DNA from: Cololabis saira
Lineage: Eukaryota; Chordata; Actinopteri; Beloniformes; Belonidae
NCBI RefSeq assembly: GCF_033807715.1
Contig: NC_084599.1
Coordinates: forward strand, 34,824,750-34,888,749
Length of the DNA stretch: 64,000 nt
Reading direction: 5' to 3'
Below the pieces are notes generated by a model. The model worked only from the letters and a program-made list of their open reading frames with translations. It was not told where the DNA came from and made no database searches. Below are positions 50,519 to 62,893 of this stretch, piece by piece. The position numbers were made by a program, and so were the translations under genes. Position 1 is the stretch's first letter, and each line of letters starts with the position of its first letter.

Positions 50519-52689
50519 ACAGAGAGAAAGAGCCAAAACACAGGGTTCACCCACATGTAGCCAGAGGAAGTAAAGTGCATGTTTGTGCCTTAGTGTGTGG
50601 TGACAGAAGAGGATGAGTACAGCTGTTTGTCTTTACTGATGTTGCAGTTGCTGGAGCTGTTATCAGCAGGGTTTTTTTCCTTTTAAACAGTATATATAAA
50701 TATATATATGTATTCTGTTTTTTATTTGTTGAATGCCGTCACATATAGTCTCTCCCGAAACATCAATCACCCTGTGTTCTCTGTAAAGTGTCTCATAAAA
50801 GCTTCAGGGAGCGATGCTATTCTCCAGGATGTGGCTGCGAGGGAACTTGTTTCCTTGTGTCAGAAATACGCAGATTTCTCTCCCTCTCTCCACCCTGAAA
50901 CGAGTCTCTGAGCCACAGAAACAAACGTTGAGTTCCTGTTTGTTGCTGCCCTGCTAATTAAGGGTGAGCTGACGTCAGTTTCTTTTCTGATACGCGTTGT
51001 AATTGGCCATGAGGAAGTCCTTTTTATCGGCCTGTAGCAGCATCACATGATATTAATATTGATCTCTTTCTTTTCTTTTTTCTTTCTTTGTCTGATAAAA
51101 AGTAGAAATCACTGGTGAGCAGATGGTGGTACAAATTCAACCTGTATTTTTTCACTAAATCACAGACTAGCAAGTAAAATACATTCCTGGAAGGTCATTG
51201 AAAAAGGTCCCCATCTTTTACATTTTACGTCACTAATATGTGTACATAATGTGCATGTTACTGGGTGCATTGGTACGTGCATCTGTCCAATAAGATAAAC
51301 TATATATGGTGTAGGGAATATTCTGGCAGCAGCTGACTTGAGCCTTGGCATTAGCCCCGTTCACTAGGATCATGAAATCATTGTGTCTGTGTGGGAACAA
51401 AAATGTGTCTGAATATTCTGCGATCTGCTTGCACATATATGACATGAATACCGTCCTCCGCGCCAGCCTTGTCTTGCCCTCTGCTGCCATTTAGTTCCAC
51501 CCCAAAGATTTTTAATCGCACGGTCTGCAGTTTCTGCAATCACGCAAACCGCACATACTTTAAAAGGTGCTGCTAAAAAACCCGACACACCGGACCGAGA
51601 GGAAGCTGAAGAAAAAGAAACACGGACCCTTGTTTTGAGGAGTGACTAATCAAGGAGATTTGCTGCTTCCACACTTCTACTGAAAAAGCTACAACTGAGG
51701 TGATCCAAGCTGTGGTATGAACAGAACCACATGTACATCTGCAGAGTCTGAATCATTTCACTAATGCAGAAACCATGAATTGACCTCGACTGATGCTCTA
51801 AGGTCAGGTACATATGTGCAAACATCTCAGACATGCACCAGTTATTTATGATGGCACCGGCAGAATGAATCTATTAGAGGAGCGAGATAGAAAACTAGAA
51901 AGCAAGTTCTTCCCTGCAGCATCCAAACTAGCAGGGCCCCATGACTACAACTACTGTTATACCTGTAAAAATGAGCGCAGGCGGCAGTCCAGCAGTCACC
52001 AACAGCAAAAACGTCAACTAAGAGAATTATAATTGACTTCATAAAAATGAATATAGGAAATAGCTGCAACACATCCCAATTATTATACCAAAGACATTCA
52101 TTTAAAATGATAATAACATAGAGAAAGTATGACATATTAACATTTGGAAAAACAGGAACTAATAATTGGTTTTGACAAAAACCTCAAACAATCTTCAGAT
52201 CGTAAAAACAGTTTGGACATAATTATTTTGATCTCAGACATTTTTTTAACTCGCTGAGTTCGTTTGAAGCTGTTGGAATTAACAAATAAAAATTTCTGTT
52301 TAAAATATAAACCTTTAAAATGTAAACTAGTACTTATGGATGTAAATAGTTTATTTCCAGTACCAAACCAGCAGAAATAAGCTTTTTCGCCTTTATTGGC
52401 GGGTCTGTGAAGTCGGAAAGTCGCCATATTAAATGCTGACTAATGATCCAATTTTTCCAAAAGAATTTACAGAGTCATACCAAACTGGAATTAGACATTT
52501 TTGTTCACTTGTAAAAAAGCATTCCAAGACGAGAATTTGTTTTTGGCCCGTTTGCCATCACTCAAGTCAGCTGGTTTTGTTCCCACTACTGCTGTTTGAT
52601 GCTGCGCATTTGACTACTGCACCCCAGTTCATAAACTATAAACCAAATGCTCCCTCTCTCACACCTCCATTCCAGAAACCCCACCACAT

Positions 52690-52695
52690 GCAAAC

Positions 52696-52738
<43 letters not shown>
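52690..52738. repeat. (CA)n microsatellite
   Basis: About 23 CA units with a cccaccc interruption at the start. Confidence 0.9.
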
Positions 52739-52739
<1 letters not shown>

Positions 52740-53479
52740 CTCAACGCTACAGAGTCATCCAGGGGCCACCCTCATTATTCAATGCACAGGTGGTGGTGGA
52801 GTCTATTCTGGACGGACAAGGACCAGGCCAAACCTGCCATTTACACGAGAGCATATGCAAACCCACGCACGCACACACACACGTCCTTCTACACACCTCA
52901 AAGCCATAGGGGCTGATCTCTGTGGTTAATGACTTTCCCACCCACTACACAGCATGCACATGTTGAAGACGTTAACGATAAGTGGCTTTTTCGAACTTGG
53001 TAATGTCCTAATGTCCACGCTAATTCAACATTCTCTTCTACGAAGAACTCAAAACACAGAGCAGCTATTAGTGCGAAGTGAACAATCGTGTGAGCTGTTT
53101 GAAACTGACAGCCACATTTTTTTTATTAATATTGTTGCATCAGTGAGTACTGGAAGGGTTACCTTCACTCTCAAAGCATTTGTCCGGTTTCTGTTGTAAA
53201 CAACAGTGTGAGTGTCGGGGATGAAGGCTCTTCTGATTAATGACTGAGGTCAAAGGTCCTGCACTGAACTTTTGATTGTACATAACAAATCTTTGCAGAT
53301 TCAGCCGATTTAAACTCCATTGTACATTATGCCATTAAGTGTTTGAGGTTGATGCAAAACTAGTATTTTCCAACAACACACGTGACCAACAGTTGTAGTA
53401 GTGTAGTAATACAAACCATAATAGTAGTATAGTATAGTTTAGGAGTTTTTACCTGCCATTGTTTATGTTATGTTTATGT

Positions 53480-53586
53480 GATAATTGCTCGGGGGTCATG
53501 TTCTGGGTCTCTGGAAAGCGCCTAGAGACAACTTCTGTTGTAATAGGCGCTATATAAATAAAATTGAATTGAAATTGAATTGAATT
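53480..53586 (+). mobile_element. L2-type LINE/SINE 3' end
   Basis: ttctgggtctctggaaagcg followed by cctagagacaacttctgttg and gcgctatataaataaaattg, then gaattgaa repeats, is the characteristic terminal sequence of fish L2-type elements. Confidence 0.7.
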
Positions 53587-54024
53587 AGTAGTAGTGTATT
53601 TCTCATTTGTGCATAATGCTGCAAAACCAATGACAGATCATTACAGCTGTTGATCAGCATCAGTCTCAAGCCGAAGCCGTCATTTTCATTAGCATTACAC
53701 CTGATTTATTCAACATACTCACATTTCCTTAAGGTTCCTTATTTTAGATAAAGAATACGGTTGTTTTACAAGTAGGACAAACAAAACGTCTACTGTTATA
53801 GTTGAATTGTATTGAATAGTCTACAAATAGTCTATAAAACCTATAAAATACCTGCTGTGTAACCTTTGGAGCAAGGTTTTAGGCTCTTTTGTGATACAGT
53901 TTACTTACCTTCACTGAGTTTCTCATTTAAGTGTCTAATCAGTAGTTTCAGACTCTTATCATAACATTGCTTTATTTATCATACACCGGTGGTCATGGTG
54001 ACAGTGCACTTACAATATGGTCTA

Positions 54025-54429
54025 CACTGCAAAAACTCAAAATCCTACCAGGAATATTTGACTTATTTCTAGTTAAAAGGTCTCATTTTTAGTCAAAAAA
54101 TCTCATTACACTTAAAACAAGAGTCATCACCAGAAAAATAACTTGTTATTTGACAATTTTCACCTGTTTCAAGTAAATTTTCACTTGAAATAAGTAGAAA
54201 ATCTGCCAGTGGGACAAGATTTATCTCCTCATTACAAGCAAAAAAATCTTCACTGGCAGATTTTTCTACTTATTTTAAGTAAAAATCTACTTGAAACAGG
54301 TGAAAATTGTTGTTTTTTCCAGTGATGAGTCTTGTTTTAAGTGTAATGAGATTTTTTTTTACTAAAAATGAGACATTTTAACTAGAAATAAGACATATAT
54401 TCCTGGTAAAATGTTGAGTTTTTGCAGTG
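54025..54429. mobile_element. TA-flanked palindromic MITE next to exon 1 donor
   Basis: Inverted termini CACTGCAAAAACTCAA and CACTGCAAAAACTCAA; the arms (about 190 bp) pair along nearly their whole length (for example aatctgccagtg with cactggcagatt). It is flanked by TA on both sides. It lies in intron 1, 30 bp from the exon 1 splice donor. Confidence 0.85.
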
Positions 54430-54459
54430 TAGAAGCGCCCTGATGAGGCGTGAGAGTAC

Positions 54460-54633
54460 CTGGATGTGTCTGAAGGCAGCGGTGAGCTGGGTCATGTGCA
54501 GGCTGAGACACCTGGATGAGCATCTGGCGCTGCTGATCCTCTCCTGCACATCCTCCGGCTCCGGAGCCCTGCGGGGGCGCGCCACGGCCAGGAGCGCGCA
54601 CAGCAGCGCCACGCCGGCCCGACGAGCTGACAT
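54460..54633 (-). CDS. anos1: anos1 exon 1: signal peptide and start of Cys-rich region
   Basis: First coding exon of anosmin-1, a secreted extracellular-matrix glycoprotein that binds heparan sulfate and FGF receptor and guides olfactory axons and GnRH neurons (known for the family). It encodes 58 residues. Residues 1-22 form a plausible signal peptide: basic MSARR followed by the hydrophobic run GVALLCALLAVA. Residues 35-58 (SARCSSRCLSLHMTQLTA and onward) match the conserved first cysteine pair of the anosmin Cys-rich region. The start is ATG at 54633-54631; the base at -3 is C, so the Kozak context is weak, but no better in-frame start is visible. The exon ends CAG|GTACTC after a full codon (phase 0). 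Other reading frames over the same bases are GC-rich shadows. Similarity was judged from memory, not by alignment. Confidence 0.93.
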
Positions 54634-54875
54634 CAGGACAGAAAAACACCAAAAACGGACTGATGGATGAATGTAAGGCTGGGTTTTCTTCTTCCCCCCA
54701 CCTCAACTCTCGTGTCCGGCTCGTGGCTTTCTCTCTCGGTTGTAGTTAAACCCTCTGAGCGCCTAGTCCGCCTGCGCGCAGGCAGGGAGCGCAGCGGCTC
54801 TGCCCTCGGCGCGGACACTCCCACCATCCGCGCACCCACGCGGAGCTGCGCTCTTCATCCTTATTATCCAAATGA
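54634..54875 (-). promoter_or_regulatory. anos1: Putative anos1 5' UTR and CpG-rich core promoter
   Basis: The 240 bases before the ATG are conspicuously GC- and CpG-rich (for example gcgcaggcagggagcgcag and ccgcgcacccacgcggag), unlike the AT-rich surroundings. This fits a CpG-island-type promoter plus 5' UTR. No TATA box or exact start site can be assigned. The region ends at a transposon terminus at 54876, so any upstream promoter elements have been displaced by about 1.3 kb. Confidence 0.55.
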
Positions 54876-56216
54876 CAAGGGCGTAGGTTTGGTCTCAACA
54901 TTGGTAGGGACGATATAACAGCATAACCTGCATGTACACTTTTTGCTGGGGACAGGACATTAATAAGACCAAACAGATTGGGTGAACGGGGGTCAGGGCT
55001 ACATTTGTCACGAATATGAATATGAATTAATTGATAGGCTAAATGATCAATGCAAAATAAATCTGTATTGACTTATACTAACTTTCACGTGTATTGGTTC
55101 ACCTGATACACGGTTCGATTCTACGACGGAGTATTAGGGCCAAACTAAAAAAAAAAAAATGGAAATTACGAGAATAAAGTCATAATAATATGAGAATAAA
55201 GTCGTAAAATTACGAGAATAAAGACACAATATTACCAGAATAAAGTCGTAATATTTTGAGAATAAAGTCGTAATATTTTGAGAATCAAGTCGTAACATTA
55301 CGAGAATAAAGTCGTAATATTAAATATATTATAAATATATAAATATAACTTCACAAGATGCTCAATATTCCTCATTTTAACACAGGGAGAAGACTGCTCT
55401 TCCTGTTAGAGTTCTCATAAATTACGACTTTATTCTCATAAATTACGACTTTATTCTCGTAATATTACGACTTTATTCTCGTAATATTACGACTTTATTC
55501 TCGTAATATTACGACTTTATTCTCGTAATATTACGACTTTATTCTCGTAATATTACGACTTTATTCTCGTAATGTTACGACTTTATTCTCATAATGTTAC
55601 GACTTTATTCTCGTAATATTACAACTTTATTTTTGCAATGTTAAGACTTTATTCTCGTAATATTACGACACTATTCTCGTAATATTATGACTTTATTCTC
55701 ATAATATTACGACATTATTCTTATAATATTACGACTTTATTCTATTACGACTTTATTCTCGCAACATTATGACTTTATTCTCGTAATTTCCTATATTTTT
55801 TTTTAATCTTAGTTTGGCCTTAATACTCCGTCGTACGATTCAAACCTTTGTTTTCAAAAACTACTAAAGAAATATTTTGAAAACTTCCAGAATATTCCAG
55901 GATTTTATTAGCAATTTAAATTGCAATATTTGAAGTCATCAGCCAATCAAACGTGTGTTTGAGGGAAAAAATGGACCGGCAAATTCAGCAAGCGAAAAGG
56001 GGTAAATGTAAGTCTGAACATAATGAAAATGATTCACTTAATAATGGTAGGGTCAATTCTATCCTTACAACATTTGGGAAGACAATCTAAATTACCTTTA
56101 TATCTGAACTTATTAATGCAAATGAGGTTGCTTAAAAGTTGGTGGGGACAATTTGAGCCTCCTGAAAAGTTGGTAGTGTTCTGTCCCTACCGTCCCTATG
56201 CAAACCTACGCCCTTG
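54876..56216. mobile_element. hAT-like element upstream of anos1, TSD CCAAATGA
   Basis: Inverted termini CAAGGGCGTAGGTTTG at both ends and a perfect 8-bp duplication CCAAATGA (54868-54875 and 56217-56224). A different element (55122-55835) is nested inside. No intact transposase is present. Confidence 0.85.
55122..55835. mobile_element. Nested long-hairpin element of TTACGAGAATAAAGTCG repeats
   Basis: Inverted termini TACGACGGAGTATTARGGCC followed by aaactaa, with a 6-bp flank CGATTC on both sides. The left arm is an array of attacgagaataaagtcgta and the right arm its inverse (ttacgactttattctcgtaa), so the element can fold into one long hairpin. The superfamily is undetermined. Confidence 0.75.
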
Positions 56217-56369
56217 CCAAATGATCATCATCACCCGAAAGCCTCACTCCCAGCACTTATCCCGCGATCATTATCACCACTTTTCTGCACACGTCTTTGC
56301 GTGGTCAGCATCTTCTTCTGCGTCAACGACCACATTCTCCCTCCTTCACCCGCATCCACGGTTTAAGCC

Positions 56370-56480
56370 TGATTTATGGTTCCGCGTTAAATCGACGGCG
56401 GAGGGTTACGCGGCGACGCGCTCCGTAAGGGTGCGCGTCGCCGTAGGCTCTGCGTTGGTGTGACGCGGAACCATAAATCA
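56370..56480. mobile_element. Short palindromic MITE
   Basis: Inverted ends TGATTTATGGTTCCGCGT and a CpG-rich interior (gttacgcggcgacgcg). The same terminus occurs at 44775 and inside the GGAA-bearing hAT family. Confidence 0.75.
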
Positions 56481-58137
56481 TCCTTTTTATTCTGCCTTTC
56501 ATCCACGGTGTTCATGTTGTTGGCCCTATCATCATCATCTCAGGAGCCAGCTATCAGACTGCATGTAGGCAGTGTTGAAACTGGAAGTCAGCTGTAGCTC
56601 TACAGGCGACCTGTTCTCACACATAAGGTGAAGCAAGAAGTTAATTTATATCTCTTTTTAAGGTATTGTGCATAAACCATAGCCAAATCACTTTGATCAT
56701 AATATTTTCAATCTTAAATGTAAAATAGATAAATTAATAATTGCTTACCAAGCTGATCTAAGCAAGATTTTCATTTTCACAGTCATGGAATGTAATTGAA
56801 TGTTTTCTTTTTTCAAATGTATATCTCTCATATCTTAAAAACTCCTATTGCTATGTTATCAGGTTGTGCACAGTCTTTTTTTTCTTACTTCACTTGTGCA
56901 TCTGTATATATTTGTTTTTGCAATTACTTGACTAATCATTCCCCTTTTGACAACATCTCTATGCTGATTTTAATAATCTCAATTATCTTTTCAAAAGTTA
57001 GACAGCTACAGGAAGAAAGCACTAAACAGATAAATGAATACCAGAGAGCTTAACGTTTGTCCGCTAACAGATAATTAAGAAAAGTGAATTAATTAATTTC
57101 CTTTTGGGGATAAATAAAGATTTTTTTAAACCTGAATTGAGTGAGTCAGTGGTGTAGTACTGAAGGGACTAAATCAGGCAACAAATCAGGTGGTAAGGAG
57201 GTAAAGAAGATCAGGTGACGTCGTGGGAGGGGGAAGCTGGGAAGGAAGCTCTGCAATAACAGCATAAACGGAGCAAAAATAACCAGAAAGGCAAACCACA
57301 ACACCGCCTTCATGTGTGCAGCCTCCAGATCTGAGACACTGGAAAAGGTTCAGTAGCTTCACATAAAGCTTATGATATAATAAGAAAATAACAGCATACA
57401 TAGTCACTTCATGAGCCATTTTTCTAAAGCTTCAAGTAACATTTTCCAACACAAACATGCTGTGTAGTTTGTTTCTGATGTGACCCTTCTTTTGGTTTTT
57501 CTCCATTAGAGTAATTGAGGTACAGAAACCCTGGTGCTTATAAAGTACTCTCTCTTCTACTTTTAAGGTTGTACATATCAGTATGTAATAAAAACCATCT
57601 GGTCTTCACCAGGTCATAGAATTGAGTAAATAAAATCTCAGAAGAGCAACAGTATATTACATATTACATAATGTATTAAAAACAAGGAGAGAATGTGGAA
57701 GCAGTCCGTATTACCCCAGCCACTCAGCAGCTTATTGAGCCGCCTTTTACAGCACTTGGAGGTTTTTTTAATGACATCACTGTAAATGAAATTTTGCCCA
57801 CTCTTCTTTATAACATTGCTTCACTTTATTAATGTTTGCAGTCATTTGTTTTTTTTTTCACACAGCTCTCTCATAAGATCCTGCAGCAGTATTTCGCTTG
57901 TCACTTTGATCTTTCATTAATCAAGCGCATTTGATTAGCAGCTCCAGGGTGTTAATGGCCCTCCTAATTCCTCTAGAAGTGGGAAGGCTCTGCTGAGTCA
58001 TCACACTGCCTCTGTGCTCTAACTTCATTTTTGTGAAATAAATAATGACATGTTTTATTTACTTCAAAAATTAAGACCTGCTAAGGACCACATGATAATA
58101 TATTATTCCTCGATACATAAAACTTCAGAATTGAAAG

Positions 58138-59109
58138 TAGGGATGGGCGGTATGGACTAAAAAATGTATCACGATAATTTCTGGCATTTATCCTGTTAAC
58201 GATAAAAATGACGATAAAAAAAATACCAACTCCCCCTTTGTAACTATAAATCTATCACCACATTTAGTCTTTGGAGCCCACAAAACACTGCTCTAAAAGA
58301 TACTAAATGCTACTTTCTTTCTTTTTCCTTTCTTTCTCATTTCTTTCTTTCAGGCTCATATCTTTGTCTTTCTTTTTGTTTCTCATTTCTTTCTTTCTTT
58401 CTTTCTGGCTCATTTCCTTCCTTCCTTCCTTCCTTCCTTCCTTCCTTCCTTCCTTCCTTCCTTCCTTCCTTCCTTCCTTCCTTCCTTCCTTCCTTCCTTC
58501 CTTCCTTCCTTCCTTCCTTCCTTCCTTCCTTCCTTCCTTCCTTCTTTCCTTCCTTCCTTCCTTCCTTCCTTCCTTCCTTCCTCCCTTCTTCCCTTCCTTC
58601 CTTCCTTCCTTCCTTCCTTCCTTCTTTCCTTCCTTCCTTCCTTCCTTCCTTCCTTCCTTCCTTCCTTCCTTCCTTCCTTCTTTCCTTCCTTCCTTCCTTC
58701 CTTCCTTCCTTCCTTCCTTCCTTCCTTCCTTCCTTCCTTCCTCCCTTCTTCCCTTCCTTCCTTCCTTCCTTCCTTCCTTCCTTCTTCCCTTCCTTCCTTC
58801 CTTCCTTCCTTCCTTATTTCCTTCCTTCCTTCCTTCCTTCCTTCCTTCCTCCCTTCTTCCCTTCTTTCCTTCCTTCCTTCCTTCCTTCCTTCCTTCCTTC
58901 CTTCCTTCCTTCCTTCCTTCCTTCCTTCCTTCCTTCCTTCCTTCCTTCCTTCACGTACGTTGTGCGTCAATTTAACACAGAACCATAAATCAGGCTTTAC
59001 ACAAAAACGTCAACGGGAATTTATCGTTTTTACCGCGAGATGACAAATTCTTACCGTGGGGAATTTTTTTGACGGTATATCGTGAACGGTAAAATATCGC
59101 CCATTCCTA
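58138..59109 (-). mobile_element. hAT-type element with GGAA/GAAA arrays (copy 4), inverted
   Basis: Termini TAGGGATGGGCGGTAT and inverted TAGGAATGGGCGATATTTTA. Flanks ATTGAAAG and ATTGAAAT match at seven of eight bases. The GAAA side (here tttc, 58314-58410) is shortened and interrupted, while the GGAA side (ttcc) is expanded to over 500 bp. Confidence 0.9.
58416..58951. repeat. (TTCC)n long array in hAT copy 4
   Basis: About 535 bp of ttcc with scattered ttct and ccct interruptions, some recurring at regular intervals, implying segmental duplication within the array. Confidence 0.95.
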
Positions 59110-59598
59110 ATTGAAATACATTTTTCTCACTTTTCTCCCAGATTTTGTCATCTGTATATCATCTTCCAGTGTGCGATCATCTTTACCACTAACATCACCT
59201 TGATCAAAAGCATCCTGATGTTTCTAGCCACTGTTATCCATAAAAGAAAAGGTGAATAAAAAATAAAGAATAAAAAAGTAAGAATCTGCAGAACAAGAAA
59301 TTCAGCTACCACCAAATCAAATATCATGAGAAGAACTGCGGTGAGGTAACCTAACGGTTTAATGGTCTGCACGGCAGCCCATACTTTTAGGCCTATTAAC
59401 ACTTTACCATTACTATTAGTAAAAACAAACTCTCCTTTATAGTCTGGGAATTCTCTCAAAGGGTAATTATTGGACTAATAAAAGAGCATTTATTAATGGG
59501 AAAGAGACTTGAAGAATGTGTTGAGGCTGGGGTCTGTCTCAGAGCCAGCGAGCGTGTTAGTCACCACTTTTTGACAGCAACAGCCAGTGGAGTTCTGC

Positions 59599-59634
59599 AG
59601 GACTCCAGGACTCCAGGACTCCAGGACTCCAGGA
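59599..59634. repeat. Short tandem repeat ggactcca
   Basis: Four direct copies of an aggactcc-type 9-bp unit. Confidence 0.8.
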
Positions 59635-61607
59635 CCCGGGCCAAGTCGAGATGTTTAGGACACAGCTGAAAGCCTCATTTGTTTACATGAATCCGTAACC
59701 CAGGAGAGGAGTCGCCTCTGCTGGCGATGAAATACAGAGAGAGTCACCTAAGTTTTGATTTAAGGAAAATGGAGGCGTATAAATATTTAGTAAGTACTGG
59801 AAGAACTGTTACATGCCGTGTGGTGGAAAGCAGACCTTTTATCCTGTCCTGTGTGGAAAAACACACATACCGTAGCTCAGTGTCGCAGTCTTGGCCTGGT
59901 AACTCTCATGCACAAAGACGGCCAGGTCTGTAATTTCAGATTTCAATAAATTATGCTGACTGTATTGATGATTTCTTGATTTTATTGAACCGGTGGTCCA
60001 AAATGAAGTAATACAAAATCTAAAATATTCACTCTAGTTTTGTATCATAGGAGGAAAGCATTCAATCTTTACATATGACATATGGTTTGCATTTTTGTTT
60101 GAGAAAGTAAGTTAAAATATATTCATTTTGCATTAATTGAAATTCATTTCTGGTGATAAACTAATGAAATAAATAAAAATATTTATGGTGAAAAAGATCC
60201 CTTTCTAATGCAAAGTTGTGACCCTTCATCGTGAGCTATGCACTTAGCGTGCACACATGCTTTGAGAGCTTAAACCAAAGAGTGATGTTTCTTCTGAGTC
60301 TTTCATTTGAAGTATGAGAGGAATGGTTCGTGGTTTAACCTTCATAAGGAAAGTAAAATAAAAGCCTGACAAAGCACACAAAATTGTGGTAAAAGATATG
60401 TTTTCTTCATCTTATTGCCATAGTTTGACCTTACGAACGGATCATAGTCTCAGCCTCCAGATTGTGAACGACTGGTGTGCTTAGTTCTCTTTAAAAGTAC
60501 TGTACATTAATACAACTATGAGAGGGACAAAGGTTGTTGATATGTTCGCGGTTACCGGAGGAAATGACCAGCACCGTGCAAAACACCAAAGAAGACAGCA
60601 TAGAAATGCATCCTATGACGTGTTAAGTAAATATGTTGGTGGCATGTGACCAACGAGCAACCAGAAACAGAACAGTTTGAAGCTTTGTTCTAAAAACTTG
60701 CTGAAGTTGGAGGAAGTCCGATTCCAGCAGTGGGCAGCGCGATGGCCAAAAGCCATTTGGTCGTGTTTGGTTTGGATTTGGGGCTCCGCTAGCTGACCAA
60801 ATCCTGCTAATCTTAGACACTTTTCCAGGCTTATAATGAGCAAATGTATTCCGACATTTTGGATCAAGAGAACCCCACAAACAATAGTGAGTAAGTAACT
60901 GGAAGCGGGGAAGCAGCGTCCTTAAGTCAACGTGTTCATGGTCAGACGAGTCAGAATCAGAAAGCATAAAATCACTTCACACTCACACACACGCACACGG
61001 TAGTGCTCCATTATTTGACTGACCAAAATAGTATTTTTATATTTTCATAAGAATCCCAGCTCAGGTTTCTGTGTAAACTATCAGTGTAAAGACCTTCTCC
61101 GACACATATCCAAACATCACACACACACACACACACACATGCACATGTAAGCATACGCCGTCTGACCAAATCTGCTCGTTGATTGAAGCCAAATGTCCTT
61201 GAATTGAGTGGGAAGACAGATGGGGAGAGATGAAGAGAGAGAACAAAGGAGACAGGGACATAAAAGAGTGGTAAGGCCAACAGGCAGAAAAAGAGACACT
61301 GACAGATACACACACACACAAAAAAAAAGAGCCACAACCTCAGCTCATCAGCTAAATACTGCAGGCCATTCAAAGGGATAGCATAGTTTAAGGAAACCAT
61401 GTACTCCACTGTGGTTGTAATACTGCAACAGGGTTAAGTCAAATAAATACCTAAAGGATTCCCTTGAAGGGCATTTTCTGCCAAAGCGTCAGCCACCGAA
61501 ACATCTGCCTCTACTGGACAGGTTGTGTTAGACATCCTGTGAATTCATATTCAGTTTGTTAACAGGTTCATATTGTATCTCTTCTTCTTCTTTGATGCTG
61601 CCATGAC

Positions 61608-62175
61608 CAGAGGTGTCAAGTAACGAAGTACAAATACTTCGTTACCTTACTTAAGTAGAAATTTTGGTTATCTATACTTCACTGGAGTAATTATTTTTCA
61701 GACGACTTTTTACTTTTACTCCTTACATTTTCACGCAATTATCTGTACTTTTTACTCCTTACATTTTAAAAACAGCCTTGTTACTCTATTTCATTTCGGC
61801 CTTTAAAAAAAAACTATCCAGTTAAATTGCTCCATCGGGATAGAGTGAATTTGGTTGTGGTTGTTTCAGATGTTCTTGTCCAGTTTTGTTCTTACATCCG
61901 TTCCCTCAGATTCCTGCAACTAAACTTGGATGTACATTCCAATAAAGGTTAGGATAAAAGATAACATGCCTCTGAAGTTTGACTTTTTGCACCATTACAA
62001 TACTTATAGGAAACTAGTCATTTATATACTTTAAGTAGTTTCGAAACCAGTACTTTTATACTTTTACTTGAGTAAAAAACTTGAGTTGATACTTCAACTT
62101 CTACAGGAGTATTTTAAAACTCTATTATCTATACTTCTACCTGAGTTATGAATGTGAATACTTTTGACACCTCTG
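61608..62175 (-). mobile_element. hAT-type element CAGAGGTGTCAA (copy 3), TSD GCCATGAC
   Basis: Same family as at 30462 and 32600, with a perfect duplication GCCATGAC. It carries an internal deletion of about 145 bp near 62020. Confidence 0.92.
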
Positions 62176-62893
62176 GCCATGACAAATATTCATAATCCAC
62201 GTAGAGCTGGGTGCTCTGTCTTGAGTCCTCTGATGATGACATCGTGTGAACCGGTCTGTCTGAAAAGTGACTTCTGGGCCTTCATCATAGCCCACAAACA
62301 CATCTAATCACAGCTAAACCCCTGCAAAATGAACTGTCTCCGTGCACTTGAAAACAGGGGGGGGATGTTTCCAATTCCAGATGTAATCGGTGTGTATTTA
62401 ACATGTCATAGACATAATCCAGACTGTGTCATCTGCTGAATCTCATGGCATTTGCAGTCACAATACTTACATGCTGCCTTTCCTGTCCAAGATTAGCCAG
62501 GTGGTCAGGGATGATTCCCTGCAGCTGGATCTGCACGCTGCTCATCCGTCCTTTTTCATTCCTTTCTAAGTCTTCAACAGGCATTTTTGTCAAGACAAGG
62601 ACAAGTTTAGGTCCAATACTGAATGTTTAGCCTTTTATTTTGAATAAAAACTATAAATAATGCACGCTTAAAAAAGGACTTAATTTTGTTTTGTTTCTGT
62701 TTGTGTGTTTGTAATAAGTTTGTCACGTCAACCTGAGCTTTTGTCTTTATTTTATCTTATTTGATGGGATTTTTCTTCCAAGGTTGTCAAAAGGAAAAAA
62801 AAAAGTGAATATGATTGTTCTATATAAGAATTAGTAATTATAAATAAAGTGTTAAAAAGGACTTGATGATTTCATTTCAAAAATCACCTAGAT

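Noticed and set aside
54362..54706. A longer frame overlapping anos1 exon 1
   Set aside because: It begins at a non-ATG codon, runs past the exon 1 donor into the MITE and lacks the conserved RCSSRCLSL motif frame.
55165..55790. Regularly spaced repeats that could suggest a CRISPR-like array
   Set aside because: The units are contiguous degenerate repeats without unique spacers, inside an inverted-repeat transposon in a vertebrate genome.
59148..59459. Minus-strand frame of 103 codons with hydrophobic segments
   Set aside because: AT-rich intergenic sequence; hydrophobic Leu/Ile/Phe runs are expected from T-rich DNA. No family resemblance and no splice or promoter context.
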